In this document: piece by piece, positions 1-9,102 of the stretch | How the letters are laid out: the number at the start of each line of letters is the position of its first letter | Position numbering within the stretch: position 1 is the first letter of the stretch | From: Aquidulcibacter paucihalophilus | GTDB lineage: Bacteria > Pseudomonadota > Alphaproteobacteria > Caulobacterales > Aquidulcibacteraceae | DNA length: 64,000 nt | NCBI RefSeq assembly: GCF_002105465.1 | Contig: NZ_NCSQ01000173.1 | Coordinates: 1-64,000, forward strand | Reading direction: 5' to 3' | Position numbers and translations under genes: made by a program | The notes under the pieces: model-generated | What the model saw: only the letters and a program-made list of their open reading frames with translations | What the model was told of the DNA's origin: nothing | The model's database searches: none

Positions 1-461
1 CCAATACAAATCTCAATTCCACAACTGACTTGATGACACCGTGAAAAAGGTTTTTATTTGGAAGGCTTTGGTGCAGGCTGTGCCTGCCCCAAAGGCCAAA
101 CTCACTTGTTGGTGGGCGATTTGACGGGTCAAGTCGCCCGAACACGCTGGATGTAGCGGTTGGGTGACCAGAAGGGTCACCAAAGTGCTTCTAGATAAAC
201 AGAAATCAAAGCTATGCCACCCAGGATGACATGGGCTTGAATTTACCCCCCGCCCACCTGCCCAAAAGCCTGAAACCCACCATAGACCTTTAACCATTTC
301 CGCGCTAAAGCAGCGGCGCTGCCGATCACGGTGGCGATCCGCCGGTCGATACGCCGCTCACAAGCGCGCGACCCTTGCGGGCGAAGCTTGGATTGTTTGT
401 TAGCCTCTGGTTAAGGGCAATCCAGTGATGATTAACTCGCTCGAACAAAGGACGGCTTATC
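1..461. other. Gene-free stretch upstream of acnA
   Basis: No convincing gene is visible. Reading frames here give low-complexity, family-less peptides. Small inverted repeats are present: GCAGGC/GCCTGC around 73-87, TTGACGGGTCAA at 121-132, and GGTGACC/GGTCACC with a 5-base loop at 163-181. They could mark the 3' end of a gene lying left of the window or an acnA leader, but nothing decides this. The acnA ribosome-binding site AAAGGA sits at 447-452. Confidence 0.4.
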
Positions 462-3146
462 ATGCCCTCACTCAATAGTTTTAATTCTCGCCAGACTCTG
501 ACTGTCGGCGACAAGACCTATGTCTATTATTCGTTAGAAGCTGCCTCGAAAAATGGTCTTGGCGATGTTTCTAAACTACCCGTGACTTTGAAAATCTTGT
601 TGGAAAACCTGTTGCGCGCCGAAGATGGCGTCACGGTGACCAAAGCCGATATTGAAGCGGTCGCCAAATGGGTGGAGAATAAAGGCAAGATTGAACACGA
701 AATCGCCTTCCGCCCAGCCCGCGTTTTGATGCAGGACTTCACCGGCGTGCCCGCCGTAGTCGATCTAGCCGCCATGCGCGATGCGGCAGCAGCCCTTGGC
801 TCCAACCCTGAAAAGGTCAATCCGCTGATCCCGGTAGATCTGGTGATCGACCACTCCGTCATGGTGGATTATGCCGGTAAGGACGACAGTTTTGCGAAGA
901 ACGTCGACCTCGAATATGACCGCAATGGGGAGCGCTATGAATTTTTACGCTGGGGCCAAAGCGCGTTTAAGAACTTCCGCGTCGTGCCTCCCGGCACGGG
1001 CATCTGTCACCAAGTGAATTTGGAATATCTGGCCCAAACCATTTGGACCGCCGAAGATGGCCGCGAGGAAGTTGCCTACCCCGATAGCGTTGTTGGCACC
1101 GACAGCCACACCACCATGATCAATGGCTTGGCCGTTTTGGGCTGGGGCGTTGGCGGGATTGAAGCTGAAGCTGCGATGCTGGGTCAACCCATCTCTATGC
1201 TGATCCCCGAAGTGGTTGGCTTTAAGCTGGATGGCAAATTGCCCGAAGGGGCAACGGCGACCGACCTTGTGCTGACCGTCACCCAAATGCTGCGTAAAAA
1301 GGGCGTTGTTGGCAAATTTGTGGAATTCTTTGGCCCAGGCCTTGATTCCATGACCTTGGAAGACCGCGCCACCATCGCCAATATGGCCCCCGAATATGGC
1401 GCAACCTGCGGCTTCTTCCCCGTGGCTGAAGACACAATCAACTTCTTGCGCGCCACCGGTCGTGATGCCCGCCGGGTCGCCTTGGTGGAGGCCTATGCCA
1501 AAGCCAATATGATGTGGAAACACGATGCGGGTCAGCCCGTCTTTACCGACGAATTGGCTTTAGATTTGGGCAGCGTCCAACCCTCGCTCGCCGGACCCAA
1601 GCGCCCACAAGACCGCGTCTTGGTGGCCGATGCGGCTAGTGCGTTCAAGACCGCGCTGGAAGGTGAATTTGGCAAGGCTGGCGAAGTCGCCAAGCGCGTG
1701 GGTGTCGAAGGTCACAACCATGACCTCGGCCATGGCGATGTTGTGATTGCAGCCATTACGTCGTGCACCAACACGTCTAACCCCTCGGTGCTGATTGCCG
1801 CAGGCCTTGTGGCCCGCAAGGCCCGCGCCAAAGGCTTGACCGTAAAGCCTTGGGTGAAGACGTCACTCGCCCCCGGCTCACAAGTGGTCACCGATTATCT
1901 GACCCAATCTGGCCTGCAGTCGGACTTGGATGCCATGGGCTTTAACTTGGTGGGCTATGGCTGCACCACCTGTATCGGTAATTCTGGCCCCCTGCCCGAA
2001 GAAATCACCAAGGCGATTGTCGCAGGCGATTTGGTGGCAGCATCTGTCTTGTCGGGCAATCGCAACTTTGAAGGCCGCGTCAATCCAGACACGCGCGCCA
2101 ATTATCTGGCCTCCCCGCCATTGGTTGTCGCTTATGCTTTGGCGGGCTCCATGCAAGTGGACCTCAATAAAGAGCCACTCGGCACAGGGTCTGATGGCCA
2201 GCCCGTCTATCTGAAGGATGTGTGGCCAACATCGGCGGAAGTGTCGGCCATCATGCGCGACTATGTGACGGCAGAAATGTTTGCCCGTCGCTATGCCGAT
2301 GTGTTCAAGGGTGACAAGAATTGGCAGGCGATCCAAGTCTCAGGCGGGCAAACCTATAATTGGCCGGCCAAATCGACTTATGTTGCCAACCCACCCTATT
2401 TCGAAGGCATGACCATGACGCCAAAGGGTGTGGAAGACATTCTGCACGCCCGCGTCTTGGGTCTGTTTGGCGATAGCATCACCACCGACCACATCTCGCC
2501 GGCAGGCTCGATCAAAGCATCCAGCCCCGCAGGCAAATTCCTGACCGAAAATGGCGTTTCGGCCATTGACTTCAACTCGTATGGGGCTCGGCGTGGCCAC
2601 CATGAAGTGATGATGCGCGGCACTTTCGCCAATATTCGCATCAAGAACCAAATGGTTCCAGGTGTTGAAGGTGGCGTCACCAAGCATTGGCCAGATGGCG
2701 AAGTCATGCCGATCTATGATGCCGCCATGCTTTATAAGGATGCTGGCACGCCATTGGTCATCTTTGCGGGCAAAGAATATGGCACCGGTTCCTCGCGTGA
2801 CTGGGCAGCCAAAGGCACCAATCTTTTGGGTGTTCGGGCCGTAATCACCGAGAGCTTTGAGCGTATTCACCGCTCTAACCTGATCGGGATGGGCGTTCTG
2901 CCCTTCCAATTCCGTGATGGCGTGACTTGGGCCAGCCTCAATCTGGTCGGCGATGAAATGGTGTCCATCTATGGCATTAAGGACATCGCGCCACGCAAAG
3001 AGATGGAAGTTGAAATCCGCCGCGCCGATGGCACGGTGGTAATCGCCCCCGTCATCAGCCGGATCGATACGGCCAACGAGCTCGATTATTATTTCTCAGG
3101 CGGCATTATGCAGTTCGTGCTGCGCCAATTGGCCCGGGCCGCGTAA
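462..3146 (+). CDS. acnA: Aconitate hydratase A
   Basis: This 894-residue enzyme interconverts citrate and isocitrate through cis-aconitate in the cytosolic TCA cycle. It has full length for the AcnA/IRP1 family. The three [4Fe-4S] ligands are visible as Cys435 in the TSCTNTSNP motif and Cys501 and Cys504 in [11 protein letters not shown]. The C-terminal swivel domain carries the [13 protein letters not shown] and [16 protein letters not shown] substrate-binding motifs. The ATG start is preceded by AAAGGA at about 9 bases. The gene stands alone and ends in a strong intrinsic terminator. I see nothing unusual in it. Confidence 0.97.
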   Translation: MPSLNSFNSRQTLTVGDKTYVYYSLEAASKNGLGDVSKLPVTLKILLENLLRAEDGVTVTKADIEAVAKWVENKGKIEHEIAFRPARVLMQDFTGVPAVVDLAAMRDAAAALGSNPEKVNPLIPVDLVIDHSVMVDYAGKDDSFAKNVDLEYDRNGERYEFLRWGQSAFKNFRVVPPGTGICHQVNLEYLAQTIWTAEDGREEVAYPDSVVGTDSHTTMINGLAVLGWGVGGIEAEAAMLGQPISMLIPEVVGFKLDGKLPEGATATDLVLTVTQMLRKKGVVGKFVEFFGPGLDSMTLEDRATIANMAPEYGATCGFFPVAEDTINFLRATGRDARRVALVEAYAKANMMWKHDAGQPVFTDELALDLGSVQPSLAGPKRPQDRVLVADAASAFKTALEGEFGKAGEVAKRVGVEGHNHDLGHGDVVIAAITSCTNTSNPSVLIAAGLVARKARAKGLTVKPWVKTSLAPGSQVVTDYLTQSGLQSDLDAMGFNLVGYGCTTCIGNSGPLPEEITKAIVAGDLVAASVLSGNRNFEGRVNPDTRANYLASPPLVVAYALAGSMQVDLNKEPLGTGSDGQPVYLKDVWPTSAEVSAIMRDYVTAEMFARRYADVFKGDKNWQAIQVSGGQTYNWPAKSTYVANPPYFEGMTMTPKGVEDILHARVLGLFGDSITTDHISPAGSIKASSPAGKFLTENGVSAIDFNSYGARRGHHEVMMRGTFANIRIKNQMVPGVEGGVTKHWPDGEVMPIYDAAMLYKDAGTPLVIFAGKEYGTGSSRDWAAKGTNLLGVRAVITESFERIHRSNLIGMGVLPFQFRDGVTWASLNLVGDEMVSIYGIKDIAPRKEMEVEIRRADGTVVIAPVISRIDTANELDYYFSGGIMQFVLRQLARAA

Positions 3147-3163
3147 GCCACCCCATCGAACCC

Positions 3164-3206
3164 AGATGAGGGCCTTCTGACTGCGTCAGAAGGCCCTTTT
3201 TCATCT
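3164..3206 (+). terminator. Intrinsic terminator of acnA
   Basis: A perfect 11-bp stem, GGGCCTTCTGA (3170-3180) and TCAGAAGGCCC (3186-3196), encloses a 5-base loop and is followed by TTTTT. Outer AGATGA and TCATCT arms extend it. It lies 18 bases after the acnA stop. Confidence 0.93.
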
Positions 3207-3315
3207 TGGATCAGCTCTGCTTATCCAACGCATGATGAAACCTTACCAATCATTCATCAGGTCAGGCCTTTATTTTGCCTAATCGCACTCCTAAGTAGAG
3301 TCTCGAACGCCGGAA

Positions 3316-3331
3316 CGGGACGTAAATCCCG
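3316..3331 (+). promoter_or_regulatory. Small hairpin in the rpoH leader
   Basis: CGGGA (3316-3320) and TCCCG (3327-3331) pair around a CGTAAA loop, about 60 bases before the rpoH start. rpoH leaders in other proteobacteria can fold as thermosensors, but this stem does not include the ribosome-binding site (GGGGAG at 3378-3383). The regulatory role is therefore only a guess. Confidence 0.25.
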
Positions 3332-3390
3332 GCCCCCGACGCTCCTGCTATTGCCCGGCTAACAGGGTAATTCTTTTGGGGAGTGGATCT

Positions 3391-4275
3391 ATGACTCGCG
3401 CACTCGCGCTTAATGTTGGGCCAGAGCTTGGCCTACAGCGGTATCTCACCGAGATCCGTAAATTTCCAATGCTGGATAAGGACGAGGAATATATGCTCGC
3501 CAAGCGTTGGCGTGAGCATGAAGACACGGGCGCGGCTGAAAAGCTGGTGACGAGCCATTTGCGCCTCGTGGCAAAGATGGCCATGGGTTATCGCGGCTAT
3601 GGCCTGCCCGTGGCCGAAGTCATTTCAGAAGGCAATATCGGCCTGATGCAGGCCGTAAAGAAGTTTGACCCTGAAAAGGGCTTCCGCTTGGCGACCTATG
3701 CCATGTGGTGGATTCGCGCTTCGATCCAGGAATATGTGTTGCGGTCTTGGTCCTTGGTCAAAATGGGCACGACGGCTGCGCAAAAGAAATTGTTCTTCAA
3801 CCTCCGCCGCATGAAGTCGAAAATGCAGGCGATTGAAGAAGGCGACCTCAAGCCTGAAGAGGTCGACTATATTGCGACCCAATTGGCGGTGACGAATGAC
3901 GAAGTGATCTCGATGAACCGCCGCTTGTCGGGCCCAGATGCCTCGCTCAATGTTCGCGTGGGCGAAGATGGTGGCGGGGAATGGCAGGACTGGTTGGCGT
4001 CGGATGACGAGAGCGCCGAGACCGAATATGCCGAGCGCGAGGAACATGATGAGCGCATGATTTTGCTCAATCAAGCCTTGTCGACCTTAAACGAGCGCGA
4101 ACAGCACATCATCCGCGAGCGCCGCCTGCGCGATGATCCGGTGACGTTGGAAGACCTCGCCGATCATTATGGCGTCAGCCGCGAGCGCATTCGCCAGATT
4201 GAAGTGCGCGCCTTTGAAAAAATGCAAGCCGCGATCAAAAAGGCAGCGCTTGAGAGTGGGTTGATCGCCGCCTAA
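3391..4275 (+). CDS. rpoH: RNA polymerase heat-shock sigma factor RpoH (sigma-32)
   Basis: This 294-residue group of sigma-70-like factors directs RNA polymerase to heat-shock promoters. Region 2 is visible at about residues 60-115 (SHLRLVAKMA, SEGNIGLMQAVKKFD, LATYAMWWIRASIQEYV). The RpoH box QKKLFFNLR lies at about 131-139 and separates RpoH from RpoD and RpoS. Region 4 with its helix-turn-helix ends the protein (LEDLADHYGVSRERIRQIE). The ATG at 3391 is chosen over the in-frame TTG at 3376 because GGGGAG sits 7 bases before it and RpoH proteins start near this point. The gene is monocistronic, set off by the acnA terminator. Confidence 0.96.
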   Translation: MTRALALNVGPELGLQRYLTEIRKFPMLDKDEEYMLAKRWREHEDTGAAEKLVTSHLRLVAKMAMGYRGYGLPVAEVISEGNIGLMQAVKKFDPEKGFRLATYAMWWIRASIQEYVLRSWSLVKMGTTAAQKKLFFNLRRMKSKMQAIEEGDLKPEEVDYIATQLAVTNDEVISMNRRLSGPDASLNVRVGEDGGGEWQDWLASDDESAETEYAEREEHDERMILLNQALSTLNEREQHIIRERRLRDDPVTLEDLADHYGVSRERIRQIEVRAFEKMQAAIKKAALESGLIAA

Positions 4276-4331
4276 TCTGCTTGCGCCGTTTGGCATTGAA
4301 TGGTCATGTAGCCGCTTCAAGGAGTGGCTGC

Positions 4332-5489
4332 ATGACTTTTTCTCGGCGCCGGGCGCTGGCCGCAGGGCTTGGACTTTTAACCGCGAGTGGCCTTATTCGC
4401 ACCAGCGCTGCCGCCCCAGCCAAAGCCGCCACCAATCCAGACTTCTATTTTGGCGCAGACCTGTCTTATGTGAATGAGATGGAAGATTGCGGGGCCGTCT
4501 TTCGCCAGGGCGGAAAGCGGGTCGACCCCTATCACTTATTTGCCGATACGGGCCATAATTTGGTGCGCCTGCGCCTGTGGAATAACCCCGATTGGACAAC
4601 TTACAGCCATTTCGACGATGTGCGCCGCTCGATGCGCCGGGCCAAAGCGAGCGGGCAGAAAGTGTTGTTGGACTTCCATTATTCGGATGATTGGGCCGAT
4701 GGCGACAAGCAATGGATCCCTAAAGCTTGGGAAAACATCCCAACCACAGAGGGTCTCGCCGCTGCGGTCTATCAATTCACTTTTGATACTTTGACCAAGC
4801 TCGCAGGCGAAGGCCTGATGCCGCATATGGTCCAAGTTGGGAATGAAACCAATAAGGAAATGATGGGGCGGAAGGATTGGAAGTGGGAGACGCGGACCAC
4901 CGATTGGGTCCGCAACGCGGCGTTGTTCAACGCCGGAATCAGGGCGGTTCGTGAGGCAGGCAAAGCCACCAGCACCGCACCAAAAATCATGTTGCATATC
5001 GCCCAGCCCGAAAATGCGGAGCCGTGGTTTGCTAAAGCGACCGAGGCGGGCGTGACCGATTTTGATTATATCGGCCTGTCCTATTATCGGAAATGGTCAA
5101 GCCAAGGCTTAGATGGCCTCAATGCCACCATCGCCCGCCTCACCGCCACCTATCAGGCCAAAGTGATTGTGGTTGAAACCTCTTATCCTTGGACGACTGA
5201 CGGGGCCGATGAGGCCGCCAATTTGTTGGGGCCTGATACATTGATCCAGGAATATCCCGCCACACCGGAAGGCCAGCTACGCTATTTGGTCGACCTCACC
5301 CAAGGCGTGATCAGCCATGGCGGGGTGGGTGTGGTTTATTGGGAACCTGCGTGGGTCTCCACCTCGTGCAAGACGCGTTGGGGGAAAGGCTCGCATTGGG
5401 AGAATGCAACCTTCTTTGATTTTAAGCGCGGCAATGAGGCTCTGCCTGCCTTTGGCTATGTCCGTCATCCCTATGTTTGGCCCAACTAG
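4332..5489 (+). CDS. GH53 endo-beta-1,4-galactanase, exported
   Basis: This is a 385-residue glycoside hydrolase family 53 (arabinogalactan endo-beta-1,4-galactanase) protein. The family cuts the beta-1,4-galactan side chains of pectin. The N-terminus MTFSRRRALAAGLGLL followed by a hydrophobic stretch and an Ala-rich cleavage site looks like a Tat signal. The fold motif DLSYVNEME begins the mature enzyme. The expected acid/base Glu172 (VGNETN) and nucleophile Glu282 (VVETSYPW) are both present, about 110 residues apart as in characterised members. AAGGAG precedes the ATG. It is separated from the pectin locus by 11 kb but fits the same diet. No galactan transporter or beta-galactosidase is adjacent. 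Confidence 0.9.
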   Translation: MTFSRRRALAAGLGLLTASGLIRTSAAAPAKAATNPDFYFGADLSYVNEMEDCGAVFRQGGKRVDPYHLFADTGHNLVRLRLWNNPDWTTYSHFDDVRRSMRRAKASGQKVLLDFHYSDDWADGDKQWIPKAWENIPTTEGLAAAVYQFTFDTLTKLAGEGLMPHMVQVGNETNKEMMGRKDWKWETRTTDWVRNAALFNAGIRAVREAGKATSTAPKIMLHIAQPENAEPWFAKATEAGVTDFDYIGLSYYRKWSSQGLDGLNATIARLTATYQAKVIVVETSYPWTTDGADEAANLLGPDTLIQEYPATPEGQLRYLVDLTQGVISHGGVGVVYWEPAWVSTSCKTRWGKGSHWENATFFDFKRGNEALPAFGYVRHPYVWPN

Positions 5490-5507
5490 CCCGCGCGGCG
5501 CGCGGGC
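5489..5507. terminator. GC-rich perfect hairpin after the galactanase
   Basis: GCCCGCGCG (5489-5497) and CGCGCGGGC (5499-5507) form a perfect inverted repeat with a single central base, beginning at the last base of the galactanase stop codon. No T-tract follows, so a factor-dependent or mRNA-stabilising role is as likely as intrinsic termination. Confidence 0.4.
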
Positions 5508-5543
5508 AGCCATTCCTTAACCCCTCTCTGCTAGGGTACAGGC

Positions 5544-7262
5544 ATGACGAACATGACCTTCGCTTTGAGCGACTTGCCCGATTGCGCCATTCTCGCCAGC
5601 AAAAATGGCCGCGTTTTAGAAGCAAATGCGCTTGCTCTGCAGCGATTTGGCGACCAAGTGGCTCTGGGTGCCTTTGCCCCTTGGTATGAGGCCCGCTTTG
5701 GCTGGAGCATCCAAGAGCGCGAGGATGGCAGCCAATTAGGCCTATTCCGCCCCGATGCGGACGAGACGGCGCGCGGCAAGACCATGTTGTTTGCCACCTT
5801 GAGCCACGAAATCCGCACACCTCTGAACGGGATTTTGGGCATGGCGGGCCTGTTGGCCATGAGCGAGCTGACCAGCGCCCAACGCTCTTGGCTGGGAGCG
5901 GTCACCGATTCTGGTCAGCATCTGCTCGCGCTCCTCAACGATATTCTCGATTATGCCAAGCTCGAAAGCGGCAAGATTGAGCTGGAGACCATGGTCTTTA
6001 ATCCAGCCAAAACCCTGCAGTCGGTTGCAGAGCTTTGCTCGCCACGCGCGCATGAAAAGAATATCGAAATTGCGTTGGCAGTCGCACCCGATGTGCCGGT
6101 GGAGGTGGCAGGCGATGATGGTCGCTTACGCCAGATCATTTTGAACTTGGCCTCAAACGCCGTGAAATTCACCCAAGAGGGCGGCGTGTTGCTGCGGCTT
6201 GAGGCGACAGGCGTCAACCATTTGCGCTTCTGCGTGGAGGATACCGGTATTGGCATCCCGACCGATAAGATGGAGCGCGTGTTTGACGAATTCCAACAGG
6301 CCGATTCCTCGCACTCGCGCCGCTTTGGCGGCACGGGCCTTGGCTTGGCCATTGTCAAGAAACTAACCACCGCCTTGGGCGGCACCGTGAGCCTGAAGAA
6401 CCGAGACGGGGGCGGCACGGTGTTTTGGATCGACATTCCTTTTGAGACCGTCACACCTGCCCCCACGCGCAGCCAGCGCTTAACGGGCAAAACCATCGCC
6501 ATTCAAAGCCAATCAACACTTCTGGTCGAGGCTTTGAGCTTGGCACTTGAAGACGAAGGGGCATTGGTAAAGCGGGTTGAAACACCGCGCCAAGCCAAAG
6601 AAGCCAGCGTGATCCTGCTGGATCACCATACCGATACCGTGCAAGCCGCGCCGTGGCTGAAATGCGCCAGCCCTGTGGTGGCCTTGATCCCACAAGAGCG
6701 GCGCGACCTGATTGATGATTATCGGGCCAAGGGTGCGATCGGCTATTTGATCAAACCGCTTCGCATCGCCTCCTTGATTGAGCGTGTGGCCTTGGCCGCT
6801 GGGGAAGGCGTGGATACACGTCCTGTGGTGGCCAATGACGAGCGCGCCGACACCACCCCGATTGCAATCGGCCTGCGTGTCCTCTTGGCAGAAGACAATC
6901 CGATCAATGCGCTTTTGGCCAAATCGCTTTTGGTGCGCAATGGCTGCCATGTCGTAGCTGTTGGCAATGGGGCCGAGGCGCTGACAGCGGTGCAAGACGC
7001 GCCTTATGATCTGGTCCTGATGGATGTCCATATGCCGGTGATGGACGGGTTTGAAGCAACCCGGGCGATCCGGGCTTTGGGTGGTCGGTTCTTGGAGATG
7101 CCGATTATCGCCTTGACGGCAGCAGCCATGGAAGAGGATCGCCGTGCTTGTAAAAATGCTGGCATGAACGACTTCATTACCAAGCCCCTCGACCCGGCCA
7201 TGCTGTCGTCTGTATTAGAGCGCTGGACGAATGCGTCCAGACAGGCCACTTTCGCCGCCTGA
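5544..7262 (+). CDS. shkA: ShkA-like hybrid histidine kinase with c-di-GMP-type pseudoreceiver
   Basis: This 572-residue soluble hybrid kinase has the order short PAS-like N-terminus (1-75), HisKA with phosphoacceptor His88 (LSHEIRTPLN), HATPase_c (about 190-300; NLASNAVKF, DTGIGIP, GGTGLGLAI), degenerate receiver Rec1 (about 315-420), linker, and active receiver Rec2 (445-565) with phosphoacceptor Asp494 (LMDVHMP) and Lys547. Rec1 lacks the acidic pocket (QSQS where DD is expected). It carries Arg387, Tyr401 and Arg407 in the GYLIKPLR region, with the same spacing as the c-di-GMP-binding Arg324, Tyr338 and Arg344 of Caulobacter ShkA as I recall them. The linker has Asp432-Glu-Arg434 exactly where ShkA has its locking DDR motif. 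No TacA-like regulator or phosphotransferase is adjacent. Confidence 0.8.
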   Translation: MTNMTFALSDLPDCAILASKNGRVLEANALALQRFGDQVALGAFAPWYEARFGWSIQEREDGSQLGLFRPDADETARGKTMLFATLSHEIRTPLNGILGMAGLLAMSELTSAQRSWLGAVTDSGQHLLALLNDILDYAKLESGKIELETMVFNPAKTLQSVAELCSPRAHEKNIEIALAVAPDVPVEVAGDDGRLRQIILNLASNAVKFTQEGGVLLRLEATGVNHLRFCVEDTGIGIPTDKMERVFDEFQQADSSHSRRFGGTGLGLAIVKKLTTALGGTVSLKNRDGGGTVFWIDIPFETVTPAPTRSQRLTGKTIAIQSQSTLLVEALSLALEDEGALVKRVETPRQAKEASVILLDHHTDTVQAAPWLKCASPVVALIPQERRDLIDDYRAKGAIGYLIKPLRIASLIERVALAAGEGVDTRPVVANDERADTTPIAIGLRVLLAEDNPINALLAKSLLVRNGCHVVAVGNGAEALTAVQDAPYDLVLMDVHMPVMDGFEATRAIRALGGRFLEMPIIALTAAAMEEDRRACKNAGMNDFITKPLDPAMLSSVLERWTNASRQATFAA

Positions 7263-7305
7263 TTCAGGACGCTTCTTTAAGGTCCTGACCCTTGTGAGGA
7301 CCCTC

Positions 7306-9102
7306 ATGGCTGGCAAAAAAGCGGTTGAACCTGAATTAGAACTGGGTGCCGACGATAAAGTGGGCGTCGGGGCCTTTTTCGAGCGCCCTTCGCTGGTCAT
7401 GTTTGGTCTAGGCTTTGCAGCGGGCATGCCCAATCAATTGGCAGGCCTTGCCTTAGCCATCTGGCTGCGTGAAGCCGGGGCATCGCTGGCGTTGATCGGC
7501 TTGATGGGGTTAGCCACCCTCACCTATGCCTTGAAATTCCTATGGGCCCCCTTAGTGGACCGGGTTGCCATTCCGGTTTTGGACAAAGCTTTGGGCCGTC
7601 GCCGTGCGTGGATGCTCTTAACCCAAGCCATTGTCATTGTCGGCCTTTTGTTGATGGCGACCAGCGACCCGGCCCTTGCCTTTACAAAGGAAGGTGATGC
7701 CACAGCCGCTTTCATTCCCTTTGCCGCTTTTGCCGTCCTGATTGCTTTGGCCGGGGCCACCCAAGACATTGCGATTGACGCTTGGCGCATTGAAGTTGCC
7801 CGCGACGCCAATCGCTTGGGCGTTTTGACCGCGACTTATCAATGGGGCTACCGCGTTGCGATTCTGTTAGCAGGTGCCCTTCCCCTCTTTGTCGCTCAAG
7901 CCCTGAATGGCGACCAATATGGTTGGCTCGGCTGGGCCGTTGCTTATGCCGCAATGGCCGGCTTTATGGGTCTGGCGATTGTCTCAACCTTGTTAGCCCC
8001 GCGCGAAACCACAGCCCCGGCACCGCGCTGGGTCGCCCCTGCCGACGTTCCAGATCGCGGCATAATCGACTATTTGGAATGGGTTGGCCGACTGGCGCTG
8101 ATGCTGCTGGCTGCCTGTGTGCTGGCAGTCGGTCTTGCGGGCAAAGCCGAGCCCTTGGCTTGGTTGGTGGGCGGATTTTACGGCGGCACCAAGGAAATGA
8201 GCGCAGCCTTAGCGGCGCGACCTTGGGGCGTCTGGCAACAAGTAGGTTATGCGCTTATTGGCCTCAGCCTTGTGGTCATTGCCTGCTTACAAATCCCCCG
8301 CGTGAAAACCCGCCCTGGGGCCTATTTCAAAGCCGCATTGGGCGATCCGCTGGCTGACTTCTTCAGCCGATATAAGGATTTGGCGAGCCTGATTTTGGTG
8401 TTCATCTGCGTTTATCGCATGGCAGACTTCGTGCTGAATCTAACCTCGACCATGTATCTGGACGCGGGCTTCTCAAAAGACTCCATCGCCTTTGCCCAAA
8501 AGTTTTTCGGCGCGGCCATGAGCGCGATTGGGGCCGGCCTCAGTGGGTGGTTGGTTTTGAAGTTTGGCCTATTCCGGTGCCTGATCATCGGGGCATTCTT
8601 GCAGCCCATTTCAAACTTGGCCTTCATCACCATTACTTTGACAGGCCCCAATGTACCGGCCCTCTATGTGGCTATCGGCATCGACAATTTATCGGGAATG
8701 TTCGCTGGTACCTGCCTCATCATGTATATGTCCATGCTGACCAAAGAGGGTTTTACCGCCACCCAATATGCGGTGTTTTCTTCTCTCTATGCTTTGCCCG
8801 GGAAGATTATCACAGCCTTGTCTGGCCGCGTCGTAGAAGGGGCGGCTAAAGCCTCTGAAACCGGGTGGCTGGCCGCCATGAAGCCGTGGTTCAACCATTT
8901 GCCAGCCGACTCCTTTGCTGCTGGCGGGGCAAAGCTGGGCGTATCCGGTCAGGCGCTCGCCGCAGGCTATACCGCTTTCTTCTTCTACACCTCGTTGATC
9001 GGGATTTTCGGCATCATCATGGCGCTGATTATCTCGCGCGGGCCAGCGCGGGAAATTCTCGAACGGGAGAAAAGGGAAGAGGCCGAAGCCTCTAAAGCCT
9101 AA
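7306..9102 (+). CDS. ampG: AmpG-family muropeptide MFS permease
   Basis: This 598-residue inner-membrane major facilitator carries the AmpG hallmark GATQDIAIDAWRIE near residue 155 and an early FGLGFAAGMPNQLAG helix. Characterised AmpG imports GlcNAc-anhydro-MurNAc peptides for cell-wall recycling. It is longer than E. coli AmpG (491 residues), with an extra loop and helix region at about 250-330. The ATG at 7306 follows GTGAGGA, and an upstream in-frame start that overlaps the kinase gene lacks a ribosome-binding site. It converges on the next gene, sharing CTAA (9099-9102) as overlapping stop codons. No beta-lactamase or AmpR gene is nearby. Confidence 0.85.
   Translation: MAGKKAVEPELELGADDKVGVGAFFERPSLVMFGLGFAAGMPNQLAGLALAIWLREAGASLALIGLMGLATLTYALKFLWAPLVDRVAIPVLDKALGRRRAWMLLTQAIVIVGLLLMATSDPALAFTKEGDATAAFIPFAAFAVLIALAGATQDIAIDAWRIEVARDANRLGVLTATYQWGYRVAILLAGALPLFVAQALNGDQYGWLGWAVAYAAMAGFMGLAIVSTLLAPRETTAPAPRWVAPADVPDRGIIDYLEWVGRLALMLLAACVLAVGLAGKAEPLAWLVGGFYGGTKEMSAALAARPWGVWQQVGYALIGLSLVVIACLQIPRVKTRPGAYFKAALGDPLADFFSRYKDLASLILVFICVYRMADFVLNLTSTMYLDAGFSKDSIAFAQKFFGAAMSAIGAGLSGWLVLKFGLFRCLIIGAFLQPISNLAFITITLTGPNVPALYVAIGIDNLSGMFAGTCLIMYMSMLTKEGFTATQYAVFSSLYALPGKIITALSGRVVEGAAKASETGWLAAMKPWFNHLPADSFAAGGAKLGVSGQALAAGYTAFFFYTSLIGIFGIIMALIISRGPAREILEREKREEAEASKA

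Noticed and set aside
13-297. 94-codon minus-strand frame left of acnA
   Set aside because: No family features, no ribosome-binding site, Trp/Gly/Ser-rich low-information peptide. More likely chance in a gene-free region.
945-1523. 192-codon minus-strand frame inside acnA
   Set aside because: Antisense shadow of a certain gene; His/Gly-rich composition typical of reverse reading of GC-biased codons.
3376-3390. Upstream TTG start for rpoH
   Set aside because: The ribosome-binding site GGGGAG lies after this codon and in good position for the ATG at 3391.
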